DNA from: Gammaproteobacteria bacterium
GTDB taxonomy: Bacteria; Pseudomonadota; Gammaproteobacteria; DSM-16500
NCBI GenBank assembly: GCA_013287085.1
Contig: JABDEM010000016.1
Coordinates: forward strand, 1-36,096
Direction: 5' to 3'
DNA length: 36,096 bases
The position numbers and the translations under genes are program-made. The notes beneath the pieces were generated by a model, which worked only from the letters and a program-made list of their open reading frames with translations, was not told where the DNA came from and did not search any database. This document shows positions 30,230 through 36,096 of the stretch, piece by piece (the first letter of the stretch is position 1; each line of letters opens with the position of its first letter).

Positions 30230-30561
30230 TTATTGAAATAACAGAATCCGCAGAAGCTCATCTAACCAAAATGGTAGCCGATCAGTCTGCTTTAGGTTTT
30301 CGATTATCTTTAAAGAAAACCGGCTGCTCGGGTTTTGCTTATGTCCCTGAAATTATAAAAACGATTAATGCAAACGATATTCACTTTATGAAAAACAATT
30401 TGAATATTTATATTGATCCCACTCACAAAGATTTTTTAATGAATGTTATCGTTGACTACCTTGATGATAATAAAACCGGTTTAAAACAAAAACGCTTAGT
30501 TTTCATTAACCCTAACGAAAAAAATCGTTGCGGTTGCGGTGAAAGCTTTACGACTGAGTAA
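30226..30561 (+). CDS. A-type Fe-S carrier (HesB/SufA family)
   Basis: 111 aa from ATG 30226 (MIIEITESAEAHL), translationally coupled to sufU by ATGA; an in-frame ATG 39 nt earlier lies inside sufU and is unlikely. The three cluster ligands of the family are present: KKTGCSGFAY and the C-terminal NRCGCGESF. It delivers clusters from the SufBCD scaffold to apo-proteins. Whether it corresponds to SufA, IscA or ErpA cannot be settled by eye; position suggests SufA. Confidence 0.93.
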   Translation: MIIEITESAEAHLTKMVADQSALGFRLSLKKTGCSGFAYVPEIIKTINANDIHFMKNNLNIYIDPTHKDFLMNVIVDYLDDNKTGLKQKRLVFINPNEKNRCGCGESFTTE

Positions 30562-30566
30562 ATTTT

Positions 30567-31106
30567 ATGTTTAAAGAAGACACGATAGAAGTATTACGCG
30601 AAGTAGAAGCGGCGCTTATTCCCTCTGGCGTAAAAGTAACTTTACAAAAAGGCAGCTTAGTCGTGGTGACACAATCACTCGGCACCTCTTATACGGTCTA
30701 TGTTAATGGCAACTTAGTTCGTGTTGCAGGAACCGATGGTGACGCTTTAGGTTTAGTGATTTTAGAAGATCCTGATGTGAACTTAATGGATGCCTCGTTA
30801 GAAGAAAAAGTTTGGGAAACATTAAAATCTTGTTTTGATCCAGAAATTCCCGTCAATATTGTGGACTTAGGATTAGTCTATGAATGCAACATCGCGCCTC
30901 TTCAAGGCGGCGGTCATCATGTAGGCATTATCATGACGCTAACGGCGCCTGGCTGCGGAATGGGTCCTGTGCTTATTGCCGATGTTGAACAAAAAATCCG
31001 AAAAATTCATGACGTGGTCGATGTCAAAGTAGAATTAGTTTTTGATCCTCCATGGGATAGAAGCAAAGTCAGTGACGTCGCCAAATTACAATTAGGTATT
31101 TTATAA
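30567..31106 (+). CDS. sufT: Fe-S assembly protein SufT (MIP18/DUF59 family)
   Basis: 179 aa. The N-terminal part (1-80) is the SufT-specific extension with repeated beta strands (GTSYTVYVNGNLVRVAG). Residues about 85-175 are the MIP18/DUF59 domain: CFDPEIPVNIVDLGLVYEC, MTLTAPGCGMGPVL with its conserved Cys, and LVFDPPWDRSKVS. The family assists maturation of Fe-S proteins. It lies 5 nt after the A-type carrier, within the operon. Confidence 0.93.
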   Translation: MFKEDTIEVLREVEAALIPSGVKVTLQKGSLVVVTQSLGTSYTVYVNGNLVRVAGTDGDALGLVILEDPDVNLMDASLEEKVWETLKSCFDPEIPVNIVDLGLVYECNIAPLQGGGHHVGIIMTLTAPGCGMGPVLIADVEQKIRKIHDVVDVKVELVFDPPWDRSKVSDVAKLQLGIL

Positions 31107-31123
31107 ATAAAGAGGTAAAACAC

Positions 31124-31435
31124 ATGAACATTAAAGAAGTGATTCAAAAACAAATTGCAGATAATTCTATTATTCTTTATATGAAAGGGACACCTGAATT
31201 CCCACAATGCGGATTTTCTTCACGTGCTGTACAAATGTTAAAAAGTTGTGGTGCGCAATTTGCAGCAGTTGATGTGTTAGAAAATCCTGAGATTAGACAA
31301 GGCATCAAAGACTATTCCAATTGGCCAACCATTCCTCAACTTTATGTGAAGGGCGAATTTGTTGGCGGAAGCGATATCATGGCTGAAATGTTTGCAGCCG
31401 GTGAATTGCAAACTTTAATAAAAGAAACCGCTTAA
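31124..31435 (+). CDS. grxD: Monothiol glutaredoxin
   Basis: 103 aa with the CGFS active site (C29) in MKGTPEFPQCGFSSRAVQML, plus WPTIPQLYVKGEFVGGSDI for glutathione and cluster binding. Monothiol glutaredoxins hold [2Fe-2S] clusters between two subunits and pass them on. SD is GAGG, 17 nt after sufT. It ends the SUF operon with a 4-nt convergent overlap with the mgtC-like gene. Confidence 0.96.
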   Translation: MNIKEVIQKQIADNSIILYMKGTPEFPQCGFSSRAVQMLKSCGAQFAAVDVLENPEIRQGIKDYSNWPTIPQLYVKGEFVGGSDIMAEMFAAGELQTLIKETA

Positions 31436-31887
31436 TGATCCGATAATCTTCCATGATCTCCCGTGACTTTTTTCCACCACTTTAATCGCGGGAGATAAAG
31501 CATTAAAACCATTAATAAAGAAGTCAAAAGACTGACGACGTACATGCCATAAGCAACGGCTAATCCGACAGCCGCTGTTGCCCAAAGTGTAGCCGCTGTG
31601 GTTAAACCACTGACATAATGATCGCCCTGTCTAAAAATCACACCGCCGCCTAAAAACCCTATGCCGGTAGCTACTTGGGCTGCAACCCGGGAAGGATCCG
31701 CCCCTAAAATATTTCCCGATAACACGCCAAATACACAGGCACCCATACAAATAGCGCCATAAGTTCTAATGCCCGCTGAAATTCCATGCCGTTCTCGCTC
31801 CCAGCCAATTAAGCCACCGAGCAAAAAGGCCAATAAGATTCTTAACAGTATCGCAATATCCGTTTGAAAATCGGTAATAATAACCAT
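31432..31887 (-). CDS. MgtC/SapB-family membrane protein
   Basis: 151 aa from ATG 31887, preceded by AAAGGAA; a longer in-frame start at 31959 would add 24 polar residues and overlap coq7. Family signature GGLIGWERERHG after the first helix, then GIRTYGAICMGACVFGVLSG and GIGFLGGGVIFRQG, with four to five membrane helices. MgtC itself promotes survival of several pathogens in macrophages by inhibiting the bacterial F-ATP synthase, but many family members have other or unknown roles. The C-terminal soluble domain of long MgtC proteins is absent. Confidence 0.9.
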   Translation of the reverse strand: MVIITDFQTDIAILLRILLAFLLGGLIGWERERHGISAGIRTYGAICMGACVFGVLSGNILGADPSRVAAQVATGIGFLGGGVIFRQGDHYVSGLTTAATLWATAAVGLAVAYGMYVVSLLTSLLMVLMLYLPRLKWWKKVTGDHGRLSDH

Positions 31888-31934
31888 AGATAATTCCTTT
31901 TTTCTTAGCGTACAATGAATTTTTAAAAAAGGCC

Positions 31935-32576
31935 ATGACTCTTGTGATGATGAATCCACGAAAATACTCTTTTATTGATCAGTTTTGCATGAGCCTAGAT
32001 CAAGCGCTGGGTGGTAGCGCCCATAGACCCTATCCTGCACTCCATGAAAAAGAAGGTCCGTTAACGCCCGAACAGAACCAACATTCAGCGGCTTTAATGC
32101 GCGTCAATCATGCAGGCGAAGTCTGTGCTCAAGCCCTTTATCAGGGACAAGCCCTAGTATCCCGCGATAAAAAAATCCGTGAAAAACTCTGTGCTGCTGC
32201 GATTGAAGAAGGCGATCATTTGGCCTGGTGTCATCAACGATTAAAAGAATTAGGCAGCCATACCAGTTATTTAAATCCCTTATGGTATAGCGGATCGTTT
32301 GTCATTGGCTTAACTGCGGGTTTATGGGGGGATAAATGGAGTTTGGGATTTTTAGCAGAAACAGAACAACAAGTCGTTAATCATTTAGAAAGCCATCTAG
32401 AAACTTTACCTGCTAAAGATCACAAAAGTTTTAAAGTCATACAACAAATGCAAGAAGATGAAGCCAAACACAGAGATGATGCGATCAAGCTCGGAGCAAC
32501 CGAGCTTCCCGCTTTTATCAAAAAAATAATGTCTATTGCCTCAAAAATAATGGTAAAAACTGCAGCAAAAATTTAA
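31935..32576 (+). CDS. coq7: Ubiquinone biosynthesis di-iron hydroxylase Coq7
   Basis: 213 aa; carboxylate-bridged di-iron monooxygenase that hydroxylates demethoxyubiquinone in the late ubiquinone pathway, in place of the flavoprotein UbiF. Iron-ligand helices: NHAGEVCAQALYQGQ, EEGDHLAWCHQRLKEL, ETEQQVVNHLESHLETL and QEDEAKHRDDAIKLG, with the four Glu and paired His present. Start ATG 31935 has AAGG upstream; 31947 and 31950 are alternative ATGs. It ends with a 4-nt convergent overlap with the next gene. Confidence 0.94.
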   Translation: MTLVMMNPRKYSFIDQFCMSLDQALGGSAHRPYPALHEKEGPLTPEQNQHSAALMRVNHAGEVCAQALYQGQALVSRDKKIREKLCAAAIEEGDHLAWCHQRLKELGSHTSYLNPLWYSGSFVIGLTAGLWGDKWSLGFLAETEQQVVNHLESHLETLPAKDHKSFKVIQQMQEDEAKHRDDAIKLGATELPAFIKKIMSIASKIMVKTAAKI

Positions 32577-32905
32577 ACTGCCGCTGCCGCTTTATATACC
32601 ATCACTAAAGCGCCCACTTCAAGCAACCACGTCACCCATACAAACTGCATAAAATAGGGAAACCACTGACGTCTCAATAGACCATAGATAGCAGCAGGTA
32701 CTAGACCAACCAAAAGCGGTATGGCTAACATCGAGATAAACTGTCTACAAATAGCTCCGGCTTGTCCATCGGTAAAGACTTGTTTTAACGTTTCATCGAT
32801 CCAATCATGCGCAGCCACGAGATACTGTAAGCCTTGTTGTACATAAACGATTCCTAAAATAACCAATAAAGTCATGACGACTAAAAACACGATTTGCTTA
32901 AACAT
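32573..32905 (-). CDS. Small membrane protein of unknown function
   Basis: 110 aa; ATG preceded by AAAGGA. Three hydrophobic helices are visible (about 3-25, 58-76 and 85-105), with a charged loop at 33-52 (DWIDETLKQVFTDGQAG). Not recognised. Located 33 nt downstream of rdgB on the same strand, so probably the last gene of the proC-yggT-rdgB operon. Confidence 0.7.
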   Translation of the reverse strand: MFKQIVFLVVMTLLVILGIVYVQQGLQYLVAAHDWIDETLKQVFTDGQAGAICRQFISMLAIPLLVGLVPAAIYGLLRRQWFPYFMQFVWVTWLLEVGALVMVYKAAAAV

Positions 32906-32938
32906 ATATTATCCTTTAGAAAATCTATCTGGGGGAAT

Positions 32939-33520
32939 TTACCTCTTGTCAGGTAATTTTTCAACTAATTGCCGCAAAGCTTTACCACGATGGCTTAATT
33001 CATTTTTTTTAGCAGAAGACAATTCTGCGGCTGAGCAATGTTCGCTAGGAACATAAAAGACAGGATCATAGCCAAATCCATTTTTACCTTGAGGCGCTTT
33101 CAAAATCGTTCCTTCCCATGATCCACAACATATTAGCGGGGTAGGATCTAAAGCATGCGTAAGATAAACCAAGGCACAATAAAATCGAGCTTTGCGTTTA
33201 TCCTCTGGATAATCTTTTAATTCTTGTAAGAGTTTGTCAGTGTTTTGGGTATCAGTGGCGAGCATCCCTGCGTATCGCGCAGAATAAATGCCAGGTCTTC
33301 CCTGCAAAGCCATAACTTCCAAACCTGAATCATCAGCAATCGCAGGAAGTCCTGATTTTTCTGAAGCATAACGCGCTTTTAATAAAGCATTTTCTACAAA
33401 AGTAAGTCCTGTTTCTTCCACATCTACTTTTTCTGGAGTAATTTCAATAGCGTATTCTTGCAAAAACTTTTGCAGCTCTTTCACTTTACCTTGGTTACTA
33501 CTAGCGAATACTATTTTCAT
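32939..33520 (-). CDS. rdgB: dITP/XTP pyrophosphatase RdgB (HAM1 family)
   Basis: 193 aa. House-cleaning enzyme that hydrolyses non-canonical purine triphosphates to monophosphates. SSNQGKVKELQKFL (substrate loop), VEETGLTFVENALLKARYAS, IADDSGLEVMALQGRPGIYS, GKNGFGYDPVFYVPS and LSHRGKALRQL are all family motifs. Start meets the yggT stop as TAATG. Confidence 0.97.
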   Translation of the reverse strand: MKIVFASSNQGKVKELQKFLQEYAIEITPEKVDVEETGLTFVENALLKARYASEKSGLPAIADDSGLEVMALQGRPGIYSARYAGMLATDTQNTDKLLQELKDYPEDKRKARFYCALVYLTHALDPTPLICCGSWEGTILKAPQGKNGFGYDPVFYVPSEHCSAAELSSAKKNELSHRGKALRQLVEKLPDKR

Positions 33521-34059
33521 TAAAAGCTCAGCAAAATTAAGAGTAACTGTAATCCAATTAAAGCAGGGATAGGAGAAATATCAAATCCTCCCACAGGTGG
33601 AATTAATCGTCGCAGGGGTCGCATAATAGGTGAGGTAATCTGCGCTAAAACTTCCCCTAAAGGAGAATAACCTGCATTCACCCAACTTAAAATAGCTTGC
33701 AACAAAATAGCGTAAAAGAAAGTGTTCAATAATAATTTTATCATTTCAATAAACGCTAAAAAAAAGATCCCTACACTATTCTGCACGCCATAAGCAATTA
33801 ATCCCAATAAAAAATATTTTATACTTTCAATTATAAAAATAGTCACTAACGTCGCTGTTTCTAAGTTTTTATAATTGGGAATAATGCGTCGCAATGGATT
33901 GATAATCCGTTGCGTTAACTTTATGACCGTTTGAGTAATGGGATTAAAATAATTTGATTTTGACCAAAATAAAATTAACCTCACCATTAATACTAACAAA
34001 TATAAATCAAATACCATTTGAATTAAAAACAACAAAGCGTTTTTAATAGGGCTTAACAT
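33520..34059 (-). CDS. yggT: YggT family membrane protein
   Basis: 179 aa with two copies of the YggT repeat. Each copy has hydrophobic helices and an R-P-L-R-R-I-I/L-P type motif (NPLRRIIPNYKNLET; RPLRRLIPPVGGFDISPIPA). Integral inner-membrane protein; a link to osmotic or potassium homeostasis is proposed for some members. It overlaps rdgB by one base and follows proC after 15 nt, as in many gammaproteobacteria. Confidence 0.94.
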   Translation of the reverse strand: MLSPIKNALLFLIQMVFDLYLLVLMVRLILFWSKSNYFNPITQTVIKLTQRIINPLRRIIPNYKNLETATLVTIFIIESIKYFLLGLIAYGVQNSVGIFFLAFIEMIKLLLNTFFYAILLQAILSWVNAGYSPLGEVLAQITSPIMRPLRRLIPPVGGFDISPIPALIGLQLLLILLSF

Positions 34060-34074
34060 AATGATAACTCCGTG

Positions 34075-34893
34075 CTATTTAGGATTAGATAATTCTTTGG
34101 ATCGATGATTGGCCGCTTGTAATGCTTTGGCAATTAACTCTCTAAGATGGCCCTCTTCCAATACTCGAATGGCTTGCTCTGTGGTTCCACCGGGCGATGT
34201 TACCTGCTTTCGCAGAGCGATGACATCCTGTTCACTTTCCAGCGCCATACGTGCAGAGCCATAGGCTGTTTGTAAACTTAGCAATCGTGCAATATCTTTA
34301 GGTAATCCTAATGAAATCGCTGCGTCTTGAAATGCTTCTAAGATAAGAAAATAATAAGCAGGACCAGAACCCGACAAAGCGGTCACCACATCCATTAATT
34401 CTTCATCTTCAACCCAAACCGTAACGCCCACGGCGCGCATAATCGCTTCTGCTAAGTTTTTTTGCTCACCTGTCACATAAGTATTCGCAAACAACCCTGT
34501 CGCACCACAGCCTATTAAAGCCGGAGTATTGGGCATCGCACGTACGATAGATATTTTTCCACCTAGCCAGTGTTGCAAACTGTTTTCTAGAATTCCTGCT
34601 GCAATAGACAACACTAATGGTTTACGTTTTTGAATAGCTGATGCTAATTCTGTGACGATAGAAGAAATAATTTGCGGCTTCACTGCAAAAATGATGACAT
34701 CTGCTTTAGCAACAGCCTCTGCATTATTTTTGGATGTATTAAATCCAAATTTGTTCTTTAAGTAAATTAATTTGTCATCTGCTGTGTCTGTTAGCCAAAT
34801 ATTTTCTTTAGGATAGTTTGAAATTAACCCACATGCTAATGAAGCGCCCATATTTCCAGCACCAATAATTACCACTATCGGTTGTTTGTTCAT
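34075..34893 (-). CDS. proC: Pyrroline-5-carboxylate reductase
   Basis: 272 aa; last step of proline synthesis, using NAD(P)H. Rossmann motif VIIGAGNMGASLACGL near the N-terminus, AVKPQII, SIAAGILENSLQHWLG, RAMPNTPALIGCGATGL, ALSGSGPAYYFLILEAF and QVTSPGGTTEQAIRVLEE are all conserved. It is first in the proC-yggT-rdgB operon, divergent from the outer-membrane protein gene. Confidence 0.97.
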   Translation of the reverse strand: MNKQPIVVIIGAGNMGASLACGLISNYPKENIWLTDTADDKLIYLKNKFGFNTSKNNAEAVAKADVIIFAVKPQIISSIVTELASAIQKRKPLVLSIAAGILENSLQHWLGGKISIVRAMPNTPALIGCGATGLFANTYVTGEQKNLAEAIMRAVGVTVWVEDEELMDVVTALSGSGPAYYFLILEAFQDAAISLGLPKDIARLLSLQTAYGSARMALESEQDVIALRKQVTSPGGTTEQAIRVLEEGHLRELIAKALQAANHRSKELSNPK

Positions 34894-34924
34894 CTAAGTG
34901 TTATCCCCAATCGCTAAACATTTC

Positions 34925-34953
34925 TTGATAAACTAGACTATATTCTGTTATAT
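34925..34953 (+). promoter_or_regulatory. Promoter of the first outer-membrane protein gene
   Basis: -35 TTGATA (5/6), 17-bp spacer, -10 TTATAT; TATAGT just downstream is an alternative -10. The leader to the ATG at 35013 is about 50 nt and ends with AAGGAG. Confidence 0.5.
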
Positions 34954-35012
34954 AGTAAAGTTCTATCATAAACCTCGCAAACTTAAAGGGTCATCATATA
35001 AAGGAGCATAAG

Positions 35013-35729
35013 ATGTTAAAGAAATCATTATTAGTTGCAGCATTAGGAATCGTCGCTATAAATAGCGTCCAAGCACAATGTAATCCATGTCCTTGTTCAT
35101 GCCAACGCGGATTTTATGGTTTAGCAAATGTTGGTTGGGCATCTGTTAACTACAACAACAATTCTTTTGGTCAAGTAGCGCCTGCAGGTCCTATCACTGC
35201 TTTTGTTGCAAGCTCTAGCAGCCCAAGTCAACAATGGGGTTTAGGCGTAGGCTTAGGTTACCAATGGAATGATTATTTTGCATTGGACGGCGCGTTTGAT
35301 TACTTCTTCTCACAACAAAAAACCAACTTCACTTATAACTTCAATGGCGTAGCAGCTTCTGGTAGCGTTACTCAGAAGAATACTTATGCGCTGTTATTGT
35401 TAGCTAAAGGTATCATTCCTTTACAACAAGGTTTCAGCCTCTACGGAAGATTGGGTGGTGCTTATGAATGGACTCAAGTTAATGCAAGCGCTAGCAACTT
35501 TGCTAACTCCACTTCTGGAAATGGTAACTCGTTAAGACCTGCTTACGGCTTAGGCGTTGACTATCAAATCTGTCCAAATCTAACCACTTATTTAGATTGG
35601 ACTGGTATTGCAGGTAACAAGTCCAGCGCTTCTGTAACTACTACAGCAACGACTGCGACTTTAAACACCTCCGTAAAAGCACCAACAGTTAACTACATCA
35701 ATGTTGGTTTAAGATACTTCTTCGAGTAA
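35013..35729 (+). CDS. Outer-membrane beta-barrel protein with Cys-rich N-terminus
   Basis: 238 aa; ATG preceded by AAGGAG. Signal peptide 1-21 (MLKKSLLVAALGIVAINSVQ then A). The mature start is QCNPCPCSCQRGFYG, four cysteines in eight residues, then alternating beta strands typical of an eight-stranded OMP_b-brl/opacity-type barrel (FYGLANVGWASVNY, WGLGVGLGYQWNDYFALDGA, LYGRLGGAYEWTQV). The terminal strand is VNYINVGLRYFFE, close to the C-terminal aromatic that barrels usually show. Ser/Thr/Ala-rich loops (NSTSGNG; SVTTTATTATL) probably face outside. Function unknown; a surface-exposed, possibly abundant protein. It has its own promoter and a hairpin after it, and a paralogue follows. Confidence 0.85.
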   Translation: MLKKSLLVAALGIVAINSVQAQCNPCPCSCQRGFYGLANVGWASVNYNNNSFGQVAPAGPITAFVASSSSPSQQWGLGVGLGYQWNDYFALDGAFDYFFSQQKTNFTYNFNGVAASGSVTQKNTYALLLLAKGIIPLQQGFSLYGRLGGAYEWTQVNASASNFANSTSGNGNSLRPAYGLGVDYQICPNLTTYLDWTGIAGNKSSASVTTTATTATLNTSVKAPTVNYINVGLRYFFE

Positions 35730-35737
35730 ACCCTCAA

Positions 35738-35766
35738 AACCCCGCTCTTTCAAAAAGAGCGGGGTT
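35738..35766 (+). terminator. Strong hairpin between the two outer-membrane protein genes
   Basis: Perfect 13-bp stem AACCCCGCTCTTT / AAAGAGCGGGGTT with a 3-nt loop, starting 8 nt after the stop. The U tract is only two bases, so it may terminate bidirectionally with low efficiency or mainly stabilise the mRNA end. Confidence 0.7.
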
Positions 35767-35785
35767 CTGCTATAAATAACATAAT

Positions 35786-35802
35786 AAGTTAATTATTAAC
35801 TT
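35786..35802. repeat. 17-bp perfect inverted repeat before the second outer-membrane gene
   Basis: AAGTTAAT and ATTAACTT are perfect 8-bp arms around a single T, 28 nt before the ATG at 35831. It may be an operator for the second gene or an AT-rich stem; no regulator is identifiable. Confidence 0.4.
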
Positions 35803-35830
35803 GTATTTTATTCTCCTAAAGGAATAGCAG

Positions 35831-36096
35831 ATGGCTTACAAAAAAATATTAGGGATAACTCTGATTGCAAGCTTAGCCATCATCAATACTGCAAATGCCT
35901 ACTGCCCCACCAAAGTTCGATGCCACAAGCCAAAACATTATTGCCACAGAGGATTTTATGTTTTAGCCAATCTAGGGTATGCCGGTGTTAATTACAATAA
36001 GAGCATAAATAGAGGAGTTAACAACCTTCTTACTGAAAATCACCTACCACCAACCCCCATTACTAGCAATCAAAATGAAAATCCTTATGGATTAGG
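35831..36096 (+). CDS. Second outer-membrane protein, paralogue of the preceding gene (partial, 3' end outside)
   Basis: 88 codons visible, open at the right edge; ATG preceded by AAAGGA. Signal peptide 1-23 (MAYKKILGITLIASLAIINT then ANA). The mature start YCPTKVRCHKPKHYCHRGFY keeps a Cys/His-rich head before HRGFYVLANLGYAGVNYNKS, which aligns with QRGFYGLANVGWASVNYNNN of the neighbour. It is therefore a tandem duplicate with a diverged head. A loop rich in Pro, Thr and Asn follows. Confidence 0.85.
   Translation, partial: MAYKKILGITLIASLAIINTANAYCPTKVRCHKPKHYCHRGFYVLANLGYAGVNYNKSINRGVNNLLTENHLPPTPITSNQNENPYGL

Noticed and set aside
35767..35830. Small RNA gene between the barrel genes
   Set aside because: Only a palindrome and a ribosome site are visible; no promoter-terminator pair supports a separate transcript.

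Overview
The window is a low-GC, gene-dense stretch of a gammaproteobacterial chromosome carrying the dnaA-dnaN-recF-gyrB block. Low GC, a Coq7-type ubiquinone hydroxylase, a FolK-FolP fusion, a Rrf2-led SUF operon, an MgtC-like protein, a SET-domain protein, a huge coiled-coil protein and lineage-specific secreted proteins together suggest a host-associated Legionellales/Coxiella-like organism. That placement is inference from gene content and style. No rRNA, tRNA or CRISPR array was seen.

Layout. 1-3445 (minus): the first 1148 residues of a giant K/E-rich coiled-coil protein that runs off the left edge. 3623-4411: a degenerate Y1-transposase-like protein with a DnaA-domain-IV-like tail. 4408-11883 (minus): gyrB, recF, then dnaN and dnaA. 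The block is interrupted between dnaN and recF by a plus-strand RelE/XRE toxin-antitoxin pair and a small secreted protein. 12024-12395: a DUF4383 membrane protein. 12498-16121: polA, ruvX and dsbB. 16118-16588 (minus): a SET-domain protein. 16654-20426: a second small secreted protein, then cystathionine beta-synthase, a gamma-lyase-type enzyme and folC, tightly packed. 20529-25053: an unknown membrane protein, then a pterin/folate group (FolK-FolP fusion, PTPS-like protein, SDR, FolB) with an aldo/keto reductase. 25134-31435: a complete SUF iron-sulfur operon (Rrf2 regulator, sufB, sufC, sufD, sufS, sufU, an A-type carrier, sufT, grxD). 31432-34893: mgtC-like, coq7, a small membrane protein, rdgB, yggT and proC. 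35013-end: two tandem paralogous outer-membrane beta-barrel proteins with Cys-rich N-termini, the second cut by the window edge.

How it fits together. The left half is replication and repair (DnaA, beta clamp, RecF, GyrB, Pol I, RuvX). The middle links sulfur (reverse transsulfuration, giving cysteine) to folate and pterin synthesis. The SUF operon uses cysteine sulfur to build Fe-S clusters. The accessory genes are the least explained part: the giant coiled-coil protein, the two secreted two-cysteine proteins, the SET protein, the Gly/Ala-rich membrane protein and the Cys-headed barrels. A notable architectural trait is that all seven convergent gene pairs overlap at their stop codons (five by exactly 4 nt), leaving no room for intergenic terminators.
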